From assembly GCA_023433405.1 (NCBI GenBank), contig JAEZCT010000015.1, forward strand, positions 124,001 through 188,000: a DNA stretch of 64,000 bases, read 5' to 3'. Origin of the DNA: Bacillota bacterium (lineage in GTDB: Bacteria; Bacillota; Clostridia; Oscillospirales; Ruminococcaceae). A program made the translations under genes and the position numbers. Positions 16,337 to 24,722 of the stretch are shown piece after piece (positions within the stretch are counted from its first letter, which is position 1; the number at the start of each line of letters is the position of its first letter). Under the pieces are notes generated by a model. It worked only from the letters and a program-made list of their open reading frames with translations, was not told where the DNA came from and did not search any database.

Positions 16337-17722
16337 TTAGGTGTTAATCAGTAAATCCGCTACATACAGGCCGTTCGCCGCCGCCTGGGACAGAGAACGA
16401 GTAAAGCCCGCGCCATCGCCCAAAGCGTAGATGTTTTCAAAGCCCTTTAGGCGGAAGTTTTCGGTTTCCGGGCGAGCGGAGTAGTATTTGCATTCCGCTC
16501 CATACAGCAGCGTATCGTAGTTTGCGGTTCCCGGCGCGATTGCATCCAGCGAATGGAGGGTTTCAATAATGTTGTCTATCTGCCGTTTGGGCAGGCAAAG
16601 GCTGAGATCTCCGGCCACTGCTGCAAGGGTTGGCACGGTAGTGGATTGGCGCAGACGCTTCTCATCTGTTCTCCGTCCGTTTTCAAGGTCACCCAGCCGC
16701 TGGACCATCACGCTGCCGCCGCTTATCAGGTTAGCAAGGCTCGCCACATGGCGCGCGTATTCGATGGGATGCTTAAACGGCTGAGTAAATCGGATTGTTG
16801 TGAGGAGCGCAAAGTTCGAGTTAGTGGTTTTGCGCTCCTCGTCACGGAAGGAATGCCCATTAACGGTCAGCACACCATCGGTGTTTTCGGTCACCACATG
16901 TCCCCGCTCGTTAAAGCAGAACATGCGGGTAATATCGCCGTAGCCCTTGCTGCGGTACCATATTTTGGGCTCGTAGATGCGCTTGGAAAAATGCTCCCAC
17001 AAAATTGATGGCAGCTCCACACGCACACCAATATCCACCTGATTGTTGTTAAGCTGTATTCCATTTTCTTCGCACCACGACGAAAAGAAGCGGCTGCCTG
17101 CACGACCTACTGCAAATATAATGGTATCGGCATTGAGCGCCCCCACCGCGCCTTCATGCGTGTAGTGGATGATGCTGTCCTTTGCGTCAACATCCGTAAC
17201 CGCTGTCTCGGTAAAGATATCGCACCGGTCACGGAGAGAGTCAATCATCTTCACCATTGTTTCAAAATTAGAGTCGGTTCCTAAGTGCTTGAGCTGCGCC
17301 TGACTCATATGCAGGTCGTGGGAAAGGCACAGCCGTTTCAGCTCATTATCCGGCATAAAGCGGTCTGTGGTTGCGCCGAATTTAACCAAAATGCTGTCCG
17401 CTTCCTCAATATAGCGAATCACGGTTTCAGGGGTGAGAAAATCGGTGAGCCACCCGCCGTATTCGGTTGAAATAACATACTTCCCATCCGAGAAGGCCCC
17501 CGCCCCCGCCATACCTTCCATAATCGCGCAAGAAGGACAGCAAACACAGCGCTTGGCTTTTCCCGATACAATGGGGCAAAAGCGGCTTTTAATATCGTGC
17601 CCCTTCTCCAAAATGCACACGGAAAGGGAAGGGGATTTCTCACATAAACGGTACGCCGTCATCAAACCGCCAATACCGCCGCCGATAATTGCCACATCGT
17701 ATTTTTTTTTGCCTACAGTCAT
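16337..17722 (-). CDS. NAD(P)/FAD-dependent oxidoreductase (COG2509-type)
   Basis: A 461-residue flavoprotein with the dinucleotide-binding DVAIIGGGIGGL motif at residue 9 and a second FAD-contact GDGAGFTRSLSQAAANG near the C-terminus. Between them are a cysteine cluster RCVCCPSC near residue 57-64 and an AVGRAGS motif. This layout matches the uncharacterised FAD-dependent dehydrogenases of COG2509, common in Clostridia and Bacteroidetes; the substrate is unknown. GGAAAGG lies 11 bases before the ATG. It follows the GT4 gene by 86 bp on the same strand, and a shared transcript is possible though the two have no known link. Confidence 0.85.
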   Translation of the reverse strand: MTVGKKKYDVAIIGGGIGGLMTAYRLCEKSPSLSVCILEKGHDIKSRFCPIVSGKAKRCVCCPSCAIMEGMAGAGAFSDGKYVISTEYGGWLTDFLTPETVIRYIEEADSILVKFGATTDRFMPDNELKRLCLSHDLHMSQAQLKHLGTDSNFETMVKMIDSLRDRCDIFTETAVTDVDAKDSIIHYTHEGAVGALNADTIIFAVGRAGSRFFSSWCEENGIQLNNNQVDIGVRVELPSILWEHFSKRIYEPKIWYRSKGYGDITRMFCFNERGHVVTENTDGVLTVNGHSFRDEERKTTNSNFALLTTIRFTQPFKHPIEYARHVASLANLISGGSVMVQRLGDLENGRRTDEKRLRQSTTVPTLAAVAGDLSLCLPKRQIDNIIETLHSLDAIAPGTANYDTLLYGAECKYYSARPETENFRLKGFENIYALGDGAGFTRSLSQAAANGLYVADLLINT

Positions 17723-17808
17723 TTTGTTTTGCCTTTCCGGCGATTGTGCCGGCTATGGCAAGCAATCCGCCTCAAACATGGTGTAGTATAATTGCGCGAT
17801 AAAGCGTT

Positions 17809-19053
17809 TTACTTCATTTTTGCAAACTCCTTAAAACGAAGCCTAGTTCGGTTGAGGCGCACACGGGCTTTGTTGGCACGCTGATATTTTTCCTTCGCAA
17901 TATACTCATTGTAAATATCAAGCAGGCTCTTGGCCAGCGATTCCGCGCCGGAATCCTTTACGGAACTGATGACAGACTCCTTAAGGTGAATAAAGTCTTC
18001 CGGTGTATTGCGCTTTAGTATGCCGAGTATAGACGCCATTTCCTCCGCGCTGTCAAAGAAATAACCGTTTACCCCAGGCCTTATTTGGCTCGCGTTAAGC
18101 TCATCAAACCGTTGCAGCACAGGCAAGCCGGATGCCATCGCCTCCAGCATGGAGATGGAGTAAACCTCCGAAAGAGAGGCGGTGATGAACACATCAGAAA
18201 TGGCGTAGTAGGAGGATACCTCCTCATGTGGGACAGGGCCGGTAAAGGTAATCATTTCGTCAATTCCCAGGTCGTTGCCAAGCGTCTTAAGCTCTACCTC
18301 ATCCGGACCGCCTCCAATAATCAGCAGGCGAATTCCATCCTCGGGCTTAATGGTCTGCGCCCAGTACTGCATCAAAACATCCAGTCCCTTCTCCTTGCCC
18401 AACCGACCGACAAAGATAGCCAACATGCTGTCTTGGGGTATGGAGTATCTTGCGCGCAAGGCAGCTTTTTCATTGTCGGAGAAGCGAAAAGGGTCAAACT
18501 TTTCAATCTCTATGGTGTTGGGAATAACATTAACCTGCTTTTTAACGCCGTGCGCCTTAAAATACTCAGATATCTTCACCGACGGCCCGGTAATCGCGTT
18601 TACTGAACCCGCAATCAGGCGCGCGTATCCGTGGGATAGCTTTTTAACCAAGGAAACAAGCCGGCTGGGCGCAATATAATAAATATAGTCGTCGTACATT
18701 GTGTGCAGCGTGTAAACAAGGGGAATGCGCAGAAACTTTGCGATCATAATTCCGGACAGCCCGATGCCAAACTCCGTTTGGACGTGGATGATATCCGGGT
18801 TAAACTCCATAATCAGGTTCAATCTTTTTTGGCTGAGAGGGGAGGCGAGGCCGTAGCCGTAGATTCGTTTGGAGGTTTTTGCGGGGCAGTGAAGAACACC
18901 TCCGTCAATGTAGTGGTGCCGCGCGTGTGGGTCCGCCGTAACAATGAGCACCTCGTGGCCGAGCTTTTCCAGTCCGCTTTTTAGAACGCAGATGTGGGTG
19001 ACAACACCGTTAAGGTAGGGAAGATAGGTTTCCGCAAAAATCGCGACTTTCAC
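17809..19053 (-). CDS. Glycosyltransferase family 4 (GT-B fold)
   Basis: A 414-residue retaining glycosyltransferase. The N-terminal half has the acceptor-side VAIFAETYLPYLNGVVTH motif with a glycine-rich turn. The C-terminal half has FVGRLGKEKGLD and the E-x7-E signature EVYSISMLE with GLPVL after it, which bind the NDP-sugar. The pattern resembles diacylglycerol glucosyltransferases and mannosyltransferases that make membrane glycolipids. The strongly basic tail from about residue 390 would suit membrane contact. GTG 19053 is preferred over GTG 19062 because AGGAG is 8 bases from the former and abuts the latter. The exact sugar and acceptor are not determinable. Confidence 0.87.
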   Translation of the reverse strand: MKVAIFAETYLPYLNGVVTHICVLKSGLEKLGHEVLIVTADPHARHHYIDGGVLHCPAKTSKRIYGYGLASPLSQKRLNLIMEFNPDIIHVQTEFGIGLSGIMIAKFLRIPLVYTLHTMYDDYIYYIAPSRLVSLVKKLSHGYARLIAGSVNAITGPSVKISEYFKAHGVKKQVNVIPNTIEIEKFDPFRFSDNEKAALRARYSIPQDSMLAIFVGRLGKEKGLDVLMQYWAQTIKPEDGIRLLIIGGGPDEVELKTLGNDLGIDEMITFTGPVPHEEVSSYYAISDVFITASLSEVYSISMLEAMASGLPVLQRFDELNASQIRPGVNGYFFDSAEEMASILGILKRNTPEDFIHLKESVISSVKDSGAESLAKSLLDIYNEYIAKEKYQRANKARVRLNRTRLRFKEFAKMK

Positions 19054-19281
19054 AAACTTCACTCCTGACTATAAAAGATATTTTATGTGTTTCTTGTATT
19101 AAACGAAACAGGAGCCCATCATTCTTCAAAGCTTTACCGACGCACCGTCGCCGTAAGCCTCTTTTTGACGAGCGATTAAACCGCCAATAAAATCAGCCAT
19201 AACCAGGTAAAACGTTTTACTAGGTTGCTCGTTACCGTATTTGTACGGTACGCCCCGCTGTTATAATGCCGAAAAGAAGCA

Positions 19282-19385
19282 ATACTAATCCCCTCAAAAA
19301 GAGTAGAACTTGCAGATGGAAATCAAGTGAAAACCCATAAAGCTTTTCACTTGATTTTTATACACTTTTGCATCGGGTATTTGAA
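19282..19385 (-). repeat. MITE-like palindromic repeat, copy A (inverted, diverged)
   Basis: Read on the minus strand, this copy aligns end to end with the copies at 32163, 46161 and 59300. The ATACTAATCCCC end and CTCAAAAAGAGT are intact. The opposite end (GGGTATTTG) has decayed. Its core is a perfect 14-bp hairpin, AAATCAAGTGAAAA (19320-19333) with TTTTCACTTGATTT (19344-19357), where the other copies have an imperfect stem. Confidence 0.8.
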
Positions 19386-19541
19386 ACAATAGAAATGTCA
19401 GGTAAAATGGAGCGTCGCTTGCCTGCCGCAGTAACAAGCTGAGCTTCACGAAAAGAATCCATTTCCGTTGGTTATTATAACATATTCTGAGCAATAAAAC
19501 AGCACCCTATAATGGGAGCCCGTTAATCAAAGGAGGTTTTT

Positions 19542-19598
19542 GTGAAATTGTGTCCGAAAGCCTCCGGCCATGGCACAATATTCAAAGTGACCGGTTAA
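19542..19598 (+). CDS. Possible 18-residue leader peptide or small ORF
   Basis: A GTG at 19542 is preceded by AAAGGAGG, a complete Shine-Dalgarno match, at about 6 bases. The frame encodes only 18 residues (MKLCPKASGHGTIFKVTG) before TAA. A TATAAT lies at 19508-19513 without a good -35. It ends 44 bp before the hprK promoter. It may be a leader peptide, a remnant of a longer gene, or chance. No family was recognised. Confidence 0.3.
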   Translation: MKLCPKASGHGTIFKVTG

Positions 19599-19641
19599 GA
19601 ACGGACGAGATGAGTGAAAGATAATTAAGTGAAAAATATAT

Positions 19642-19670
19642 TTGAAACAGCGGCGGTGATACGGTATAAT
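19642..19670 (+). promoter_or_regulatory. Sigma-A type promoter of hprK
   Basis: TTGAAA (19642-19647) and TATAAT (19665-19670) are 17 bp apart, which is near consensus. The leader to the GTG at 19815 is about 138 nt. Confidence 0.85.
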
Positions 19671-19814
19671 TATAAGAAGTGGTATTCGCCTTGCTTAATA
19701 CAGTTTTAATAACATCCTAAGGGCAGAGGCGCCTATAAAGACGCGGTTCTTTTCTATTCGCCCTCAATCAGAGCCGACAACGGTTGCGGCGAAAATAGAT
19801 ATGTCGGAGAAACG

Positions 19815-20786
19815 GTGAACAGCATGTCAACTATTTTTACGGTTGCGCTTTCCAAACTCATTAGCGAATTTAAGCTCGAGGCAATTTATCTGCCCGTCGA
19901 GCCTTCGCAGATTTTGATCTCCAGCAGTGAGGTTAACCGCCCGGGGCTATACTTTGCGGGTTTTCATGAATTTTTTGACAGCCAGCGCATTCAGGTTATG
20001 GGTAAGGCGGAATGCGCTTACCTCGAAACGCTATCCCCGGAGTTGCGGGCCGAAACGCTGCTGCATTTTTTTGCAAACAAGCCTGCTGCGGTTATCATTG
20101 CAAGAGAGCTCGAGGTCTTTCCTGAGATGAAGGAGTACGCGAAGGAACACGCCGTACCCGTGCTGCGAACATCCGAGTCCACCTCCTCGTTTTTGTCCGG
20201 TCTTATTTCAAAGCTAAACGTTGAGCTTGCGCCGCGCATCACACGCCACGGCGTATTGGTGGAGGTATACGGCGAAGGAATCCTGCTCCTTGGCGAAAGC
20301 GGCGTTGGTAAAAGCGAAACGGCCGTGGAGCTGGTTAAGCGCGGGCACCGCCTGATTGCCGATGACGCGGTAGAGCTGCGCCGGGTTTCCAACAAAACCC
20401 TGGTAGGCACGGCACCGGAAAACATCCGTCATTTTCTGGAGCTTCGGGGCATTGGCATTATCAATGCCCGCCGCATCTTCGGTATGGGCTCGGTCAAGGT
20501 CACTGAAAAGGTGGACATGATTATCCAACTGGAACAATGGGATCAGAGCAAGGTTTACGACCGCATGGGCATGGATAGTGAGTTTACCGAAATTCTCGGT
20601 ATAGAAATTCCTTCGCTCACTATTCCGGTAAAACCCGGCCGCAATCTTGCGATTATTATTGAGGTTGCCGCAATGAACAACCGGCAAAAGAAGATGGGCT
20701 ATAACGCCGCTAAAGAGCTTCTCGATAAACTGGGCATGGCCCCCGCGGGAAATGAAGCCCCCGCTACAGACTGGGATGCGTATTGA
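19815..20786 (+). CDS. hprK: HPr kinase/phosphorylase
   Basis: HprK phosphorylates and dephosphorylates Ser46 of the phosphocarrier HPr, the master switch of carbon catabolite repression in Firmicutes. The 323 residues hold an N-terminal domain beginning FTVALSKLISEFKLE, the conserved ITRHGVLVE histidine, the P-loop GESGVGKSETA near residue 160 and the C-terminal signature EVAAMNNRQKKMGYNAA. GTG 19815 is preferred over ATG 19824 because GGAG is 5 bases from the GTG and 14 from the ATG. It opens a plus-strand run that includes glucokinase, murB, rapZ and whiA. Confidence 0.96.
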   Translation: MNSMSTIFTVALSKLISEFKLEAIYLPVEPSQILISSSEVNRPGLYFAGFHEFFDSQRIQVMGKAECAYLETLSPELRAETLLHFFANKPAAVIIARELEVFPEMKEYAKEHAVPVLRTSESTSSFLSGLISKLNVELAPRITRHGVLVEVYGEGILLLGESGVGKSETAVELVKRGHRLIADDAVELRRVSNKTLVGTAPENIRHFLELRGIGIINARRIFGMGSVKVTEKVDMIIQLEQWDQSKVYDRMGMDSEFTEILGIEIPSLTIPVKPGRNLAIIIEVAAMNNRQKKMGYNAAKELLDKLGMAPAGNEAPATDWDAY

Positions 20787-20902
20787 TTCTATTTTAAATA
20801 TATGATAGGGATGTTTTGTGCTCCCAGTTTATATAGTCTATACATTAAATACGGTTTTAATAATGCATTTATTAAACTTGCAAAGTCAACGGAGGGAACT
20901 GT

Positions 20903-21655
20903 TTGAACAGGTCTATCAGGCAGGCAAGCTCGGTAGCAGAAACTCATTGCCACACCGTAGCTTCCAGCCATGCATACAGCACACTTCTTGAGAATGTAGC
21001 CTACGCTAAAAAATACGGTATGTTTGCGCTTGCCATAACAGAGCATGGACCTCAAATGCCGGACGGACCATATTTTTGGTTTTTTGATAACCTGATCAGT
21101 GTCGATAGGGTCATCGACGATGTGGTCATACTCCGCGGGGCGGAGGCGGATATCAGCACACCGGACGGTGGGCTGGACCTGACCGAGCAGACCTTGGACA
21201 GGCTGGAATGGGTGATAGCCTCTTTTCATTATTCGCTGGGAGAAAAGGCAGGCATAGACGATTATACAAGGGCCTACCTTGGCGTAGCCAAGAACGAACA
21301 CGTCCGTGTCATCGGCCATTGCGGCACCGAAGCCTTTCGTTTTGATTACGAAAAGGGCATTAAGGCATTTAAGGAGTATGGTAAGATTGTGGAAATCAAC
21401 GCCCATTCCTTTAAGGTTCGCAAGGGAGCGGCAAAAAACTGTGTCGAGATTGCAAAGCTTTGCAAGAAATACGAGGTTCCGGTCGTAGTAAGCGCGGATG
21501 CGCATTTTGCGCTGGAGATTGGTCGTGTTCAGCCTTCTCTTGACCTGCTAAGTGACATCGATTTTCCCGAGGAACTGATTCTTAACATCGATAAGCAGCG
21601 CTTTATCCATGCCCTTTGGCAGTATTGCGGCCTTCATGAAGATGATTTAAAGTAA
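20903..21655 (+). CDS. PHP-domain phosphoesterase (YcdX-like)
   Basis: A 250-residue PHP-domain hydrolase that would bind three metals. Visible ligand motifs are ETHCHTVASSHA near residue 13, the AITEHGP His, RGAEAD, ASFHYS, VIGHCG and the C-terminal SADAHF. This set matches YcdX-type phosphatases. The substrate is unknown; relatives act on small phosphate esters such as histidinol phosphate. TTG 20903 is the start, 6 bases after GGAGGG. It lies between hprK and glucokinase, a neighbourhood conserved in related Clostridia, which hints at sugar-phosphate metabolism. A 238-codon antisense frame across it is a shadow. Confidence 0.88.
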   Translation: MNRSIRQASSVAETHCHTVASSHAYSTLLENVAYAKKYGMFALAITEHGPQMPDGPYFWFFDNLISVDRVIDDVVILRGAEADISTPDGGLDLTEQTLDRLEWVIASFHYSLGEKAGIDDYTRAYLGVAKNEHVRVIGHCGTEAFRFDYEKGIKAFKEYGKIVEINAHSFKVRKGAAKNCVEIAKLCKKYEVPVVVSADAHFALEIGRVQPSLDLLSDIDFPEELILNIDKQRFIHALWQYCGLHEDDLK

Positions 21656-21723
21656 CTGAACTTAGGTGTCTAAAACGACAAAACGCCTTAGTTAACATTT
21701 AAGCTGAAAGCGGGAAAAATGAT

Positions 21724-22683
21724 ATGAAGTATTTTGTGGGCATCGACTTAGGCGGAACCAATATTGCGGTAGGCGTAGTGGATGAGGAATTCCGCATTGT
21801 GGCGAGAGCAAACCGCAAAACCAATTCGCCGCGCCCGGCGGAGCAGATTGCCGACGATATGGCGGCAGCGACAAAGGATGCCCTTGCAGAGGCGGGTCTT
21901 ACGATGAACAATGTGGAATGGGTTGGCATCGGAACCCCCGGAACCGTCAATCAGGAAACCGGGGTAATTGAATACTCAAACAACCTCCAGTTCCATAACG
22001 CGCCAATGATCAAGCTCATGCAGGAACGCCTTGGCGTGGGTGTGTATATGGAGAACGATGCGAACGCCGCCATCTACGGCGAGGCGCTGGCGGGTGCCGC
22101 AAAGGGCGTAAAAAACTGCATTGGCATAACACTGGGAACGGGCGTAGGCGGCGGTATTATCATCGACGGGCGAATCTACTCCGGCTCGAACTATGCGGGT
22201 GCCGAGCTTGGTCACACGGTTATCGTATACGACGGTAAGCCCTGTACCTGCGGCAGAAAGGGCTGCTTTGAATCCTATGCCTCCGCAACCGGACTTATTG
22301 CAATGACAAAGGAGTGCTTGCAGGCAAACCCTCAGGACGACATGTGGAAATTTGCGGACGGGAGCCTTGAAAACGTTAACGGGCGCACCGCTTTTGACGC
22401 TATGCGTGCGGGCCTTGCAAGCGGTAAACAGGTGGTGGATACCTACCTTAACTATCTGGGCTGCGGCCTTGTAAATATGATAAATATCTTTCAGCCCGAA
22501 ATCCTATTTATAGGCGGCGGCATCTCTAAGGAAGGCGAAACCATTCTGGCGCCGCTTCGTGAGTATATTGAACGAGAGCGGTACTCAAAATACGCCGCCA
22601 AGAATACCCAATTGTGCGTGGCGCAGCTCGGAAACGACGCGGGTATCATCGGTGCCGCATTTTTAGGACGGCTGTACGCATAA
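21724..22683 (+). CDS. glcK: Glucokinase, ROK family
   Basis: A cytosolic ROK-family kinase, most likely ATP-dependent glucokinase feeding glucose-6-phosphate into glycolysis. The 319 residues show the phosphate-binding GIDLGGTNIAVG at residue 6, the substrate loop ENDANAAIYGE near 107, LGTGVGGGII, the sugar-site ELGH motif, and the ROK zinc site CTCGRKGCFE near 178. The family also includes N-acetylmannosamine and allose kinases, but this arrangement is the GlcK one. Its place beside hprK and upstream of pfkA (7 kb on) fits a glycolytic role. No promoter was found directly before it. Confidence 0.9.
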   Translation: MKYFVGIDLGGTNIAVGVVDEEFRIVARANRKTNSPRPAEQIADDMAAATKDALAEAGLTMNNVEWVGIGTPGTVNQETGVIEYSNNLQFHNAPMIKLMQERLGVGVYMENDANAAIYGEALAGAAKGVKNCIGITLGTGVGGGIIIDGRIYSGSNYAGAELGHTVIVYDGKPCTCGRKGCFESYASATGLIAMTKECLQANPQDDMWKFADGSLENVNGRTAFDAMRAGLASGKQVVDTYLNYLGCGLVNMINIFQPEILFIGGGISKEGETILAPLREYIERERYSKYAAKNTQLCVAQLGNDAGIIGAAFLGRLYA

Positions 22684-22810
22684 ACTGTAAACAGGTGCTC
22701 TTTGGTCCCATTGTTTATAACCATAAAGAAAATGCGCAGGACGTCAACAGCTGGCAAGGAAAGAACAGTCGAGGGATGCGTGCAGTAAAACGGAAACGGG
22801 GTTTGGCGTT

Positions 22811-23716
22811 ATGGAGTCGATTGCTCTTCTCAAACGCTTTTGTGACGAAATTGGCTGTGATGCGATTTTGGGTGAACCGATGTCTCGGCATACCACATTC
22901 CAGGTTGGCGGGCCGGCGGATATTTTTATTACACCCGAAAACCAGCGGCAGGTTTCGCAGCTTATCACTTACCTGTGCGGCCAGGGTATACGATACCATG
23001 TTTTGGGTAAAGGCTCTAATGTCCTGGTGGGTGACAGCGGCATACGGGGTGCGGTAATTCATATCGGCAGGAAGCTGTCGGGAGCGGTGCGGGATGGCAA
23101 TACCATATCCTGCGGCGCAGGTATGCCCCTTGCGGAGCTGTGCCGCTTTGCGCTGCAGGAAGGGCTTTCCGGACTTGAGTTTGCCTATGGAATACCCGGC
23201 AGCGCGGGAGGGGCGGCTTATATGAACGCCGGTGCCTACGGCGGCGAAATGCGCGACGTGCTTCTTTCCTGCCGCCATGTTGATAGCAGAGGGAATCCGG
23301 GCGAGCTTTCCGGAGAAGATCTGCGGCTATCCTACCGAAAAAGCGCCTATTCCGACAGCAGCTGCTGCATTACCGGTGTTACGGTTGGGCTAACACCCGC
23401 GCCGAAGGATGTTATACGGGAACGCATGACCGAGCTGATGTGCCGCCGCGAGGAAAAGCAGCCGCTGGAGTACCCCAGTGCCGGCAGCACCTTTAAACGC
23501 CCCGCAAACGGCTATGCGGCCGAAATGATTGAGCGGTGCGGTTTAAAGGGATGTTCCGTCGGCGGCGCAATGGTTAGCACCAAGCATTCAGGGTTTGTGG
23601 TTAACGCCGGAGGCGCAACCTGCGACGATGTTTTGCGCCTTATTGATGTAGTGAAAAAACAGGTGCTGCACCAAACCGGCACCGAGCTTGAATGTGAAGT
23701 CAAACTATTGGATTAG
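22811..23716 (+). CDS. murB: UDP-N-acetylenolpyruvoylglucosamine reductase
   Basis: MurB reduces UDP-GlcNAc-enolpyruvate to UDP-MurNAc, the second committed step of peptidoglycan precursor synthesis, with FAD and NADPH. The 301 residues show the FAD-binding TTFQVGGPADIF near residue 29, LGKGSNVLV near 68, the GLEFAYGIPGSAGGAAYMNAG stretch, the catalytic SAGSTFKRP serine near 224 and a KHSGFVVN motif. The short type IIb form lacks the extra Tyr loop of E. coli MurB. It follows glucokinase by about 130 bp and precedes rapZ, an order kept in many Firmicutes. Confidence 0.96.
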   Translation: MESIALLKRFCDEIGCDAILGEPMSRHTTFQVGGPADIFITPENQRQVSQLITYLCGQGIRYHVLGKGSNVLVGDSGIRGAVIHIGRKLSGAVRDGNTISCGAGMPLAELCRFALQEGLSGLEFAYGIPGSAGGAAYMNAGAYGGEMRDVLLSCRHVDSRGNPGELSGEDLRLSYRKSAYSDSSCCITGVTVGLTPAPKDVIRERMTELMCRREEKQPLEYPSAGSTFKRPANGYAAEMIERCGLKGCSVGGAMVSTKHSGFVVNAGGATCDDVLRLIDVVKKQVLHQTGTELECEVKLLD

Positions 23717-23798
23717 CTGAAAGCGTAAATAGAAGCATTTCGGACGATGCAAACGAAACGGTAGTTATTCGCGCATGGCCTACGGAGGGCGAACGGTA

Positions 23799-24659
23799 AT
23801 GGAACTGGTAATTATCACGGGGCTTTCAGGAGCCGGAAAGACACGGGCGGCCAATGTGATGGAGGATATCGGCTTTTACTGTGCCGATAACATGCCACCT
23901 ATGCTTATCCCCAAGTTTGCGGAGCTTTGCTCCCAATCGGACGGGAAGTTTAATAAGATTGCGATTGTGACGGATATTCGCGGCGGGAATATGTTCAGCG
24001 GGCTCATAGACAGCCTGAGCGAAATGAAAAACGCCGGCTTTGATTATAAGATTTTGTTTCTGGATAGCCGCGACGACGTGCTGGTGCGGCGCTACAAGGA
24101 AACCAGGCGAAAGCACCCGCTGGTGGATAACGAGAACGCCTCGGTAGAGAACGCCATCGCGGTGGAGCGTGTTATGCTCAAGCAGATTAAAGGCATGGCG
24201 GATTACACCATCGACACCTCCATTCTTTCCCCCGCACAGCTAAAAGAGAGGCTGTCCGCGCTTTTTTCGGACAATCAGTCCGGTATTATGGTTAATTGCA
24301 TGTCCTTTGGATTTAAGTACGGCCTCCCCAGTGACGCGGATGTGGTGTTTGATGTGCGTTGTCTGCCAAACCCCTTCTATTACGACAACCTAAAGCACAA
24401 GTCGGGGCTCGACAAGGAAGTCAGCGATTTTGTATTAAGCTTTGACTCCGCAAAGGAGTTCCTGCGCCGGATTGAGGAGATGCTGGATTTCTCTTTGCCG
24501 CTGTACACCGACGAGGGTAAAAGCCAGCTTGTGGTTGCAATAGGCTGTACCGGCGGAAAGCACCGGTCGGTGACTTTTGCCAAGGCAATCTGTGCGCATC
24601 TCACCGAAAACGGTGTGCGTGCGATTGCCAATCATCGCGATATTACCAAGGACCGGTGA
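23799..24659 (+). CDS. rapZ: RNase adapter protein RapZ / nucleotide-binding protein YvcJ
   Basis: A 286-residue P-loop protein. In E. coli RapZ guides RNase E to the small RNA GlmZ and so controls amino-sugar synthesis; in Bacillus YvcJ hydrolyses GTP and affects competence. Walker A GLSGAGKT lies at residue 8, a DNMPP motif near 33, and the C-terminal GCTGGKHRSV signature near 249 is intact. ATG 23799 is used rather than ATG 23775 because GGAGGG is 9 bases upstream. It sits between murB and whiA; the yvcK gene usually found between rapZ and whiA is missing. Confidence 0.94.
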   Translation: MELVIITGLSGAGKTRAANVMEDIGFYCADNMPPMLIPKFAELCSQSDGKFNKIAIVTDIRGGNMFSGLIDSLSEMKNAGFDYKILFLDSRDDVLVRRYKETRRKHPLVDNENASVENAIAVERVMLKQIKGMADYTIDTSILSPAQLKERLSALFSDNQSGIMVNCMSFGFKYGLPSDADVVFDVRCLPNPFYYDNLKHKSGLDKEVSDFVLSFDSAKEFLRRIEEMLDFSLPLYTDEGKSQLVVAIGCTGGKHRSVTFAKAICAHLTENGVRAIANHRDITKDR

Positions 24660-24722
24660 AAAGTAAAACGCCTTTCACCTTGCAGGTACGGCACTTTAAA
24701 TATGCGGAGGTCTGAATGCAGG

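Larger units (their letters stand above)
19054..19814. other. Intergenic region between the GT4 gene and hprK
   Basis: This 760-bp gap holds an inverted copy of the palindromic repeat (19282-19385), a tiny ORF with a perfect ribosome site (19542-19598) and the strong hprK promoter (19642-19670). The remaining sequence shows no gene I can support. Confidence 0.6.

Noticed and set aside
20789..21505. Minus-strand frame of 238 codons
   Set aside because: It lies fully antisense to the PHP phosphoesterase gene, whose motifs and TTG start with GGAGGG are clear. The antisense product has no recognisable domain.
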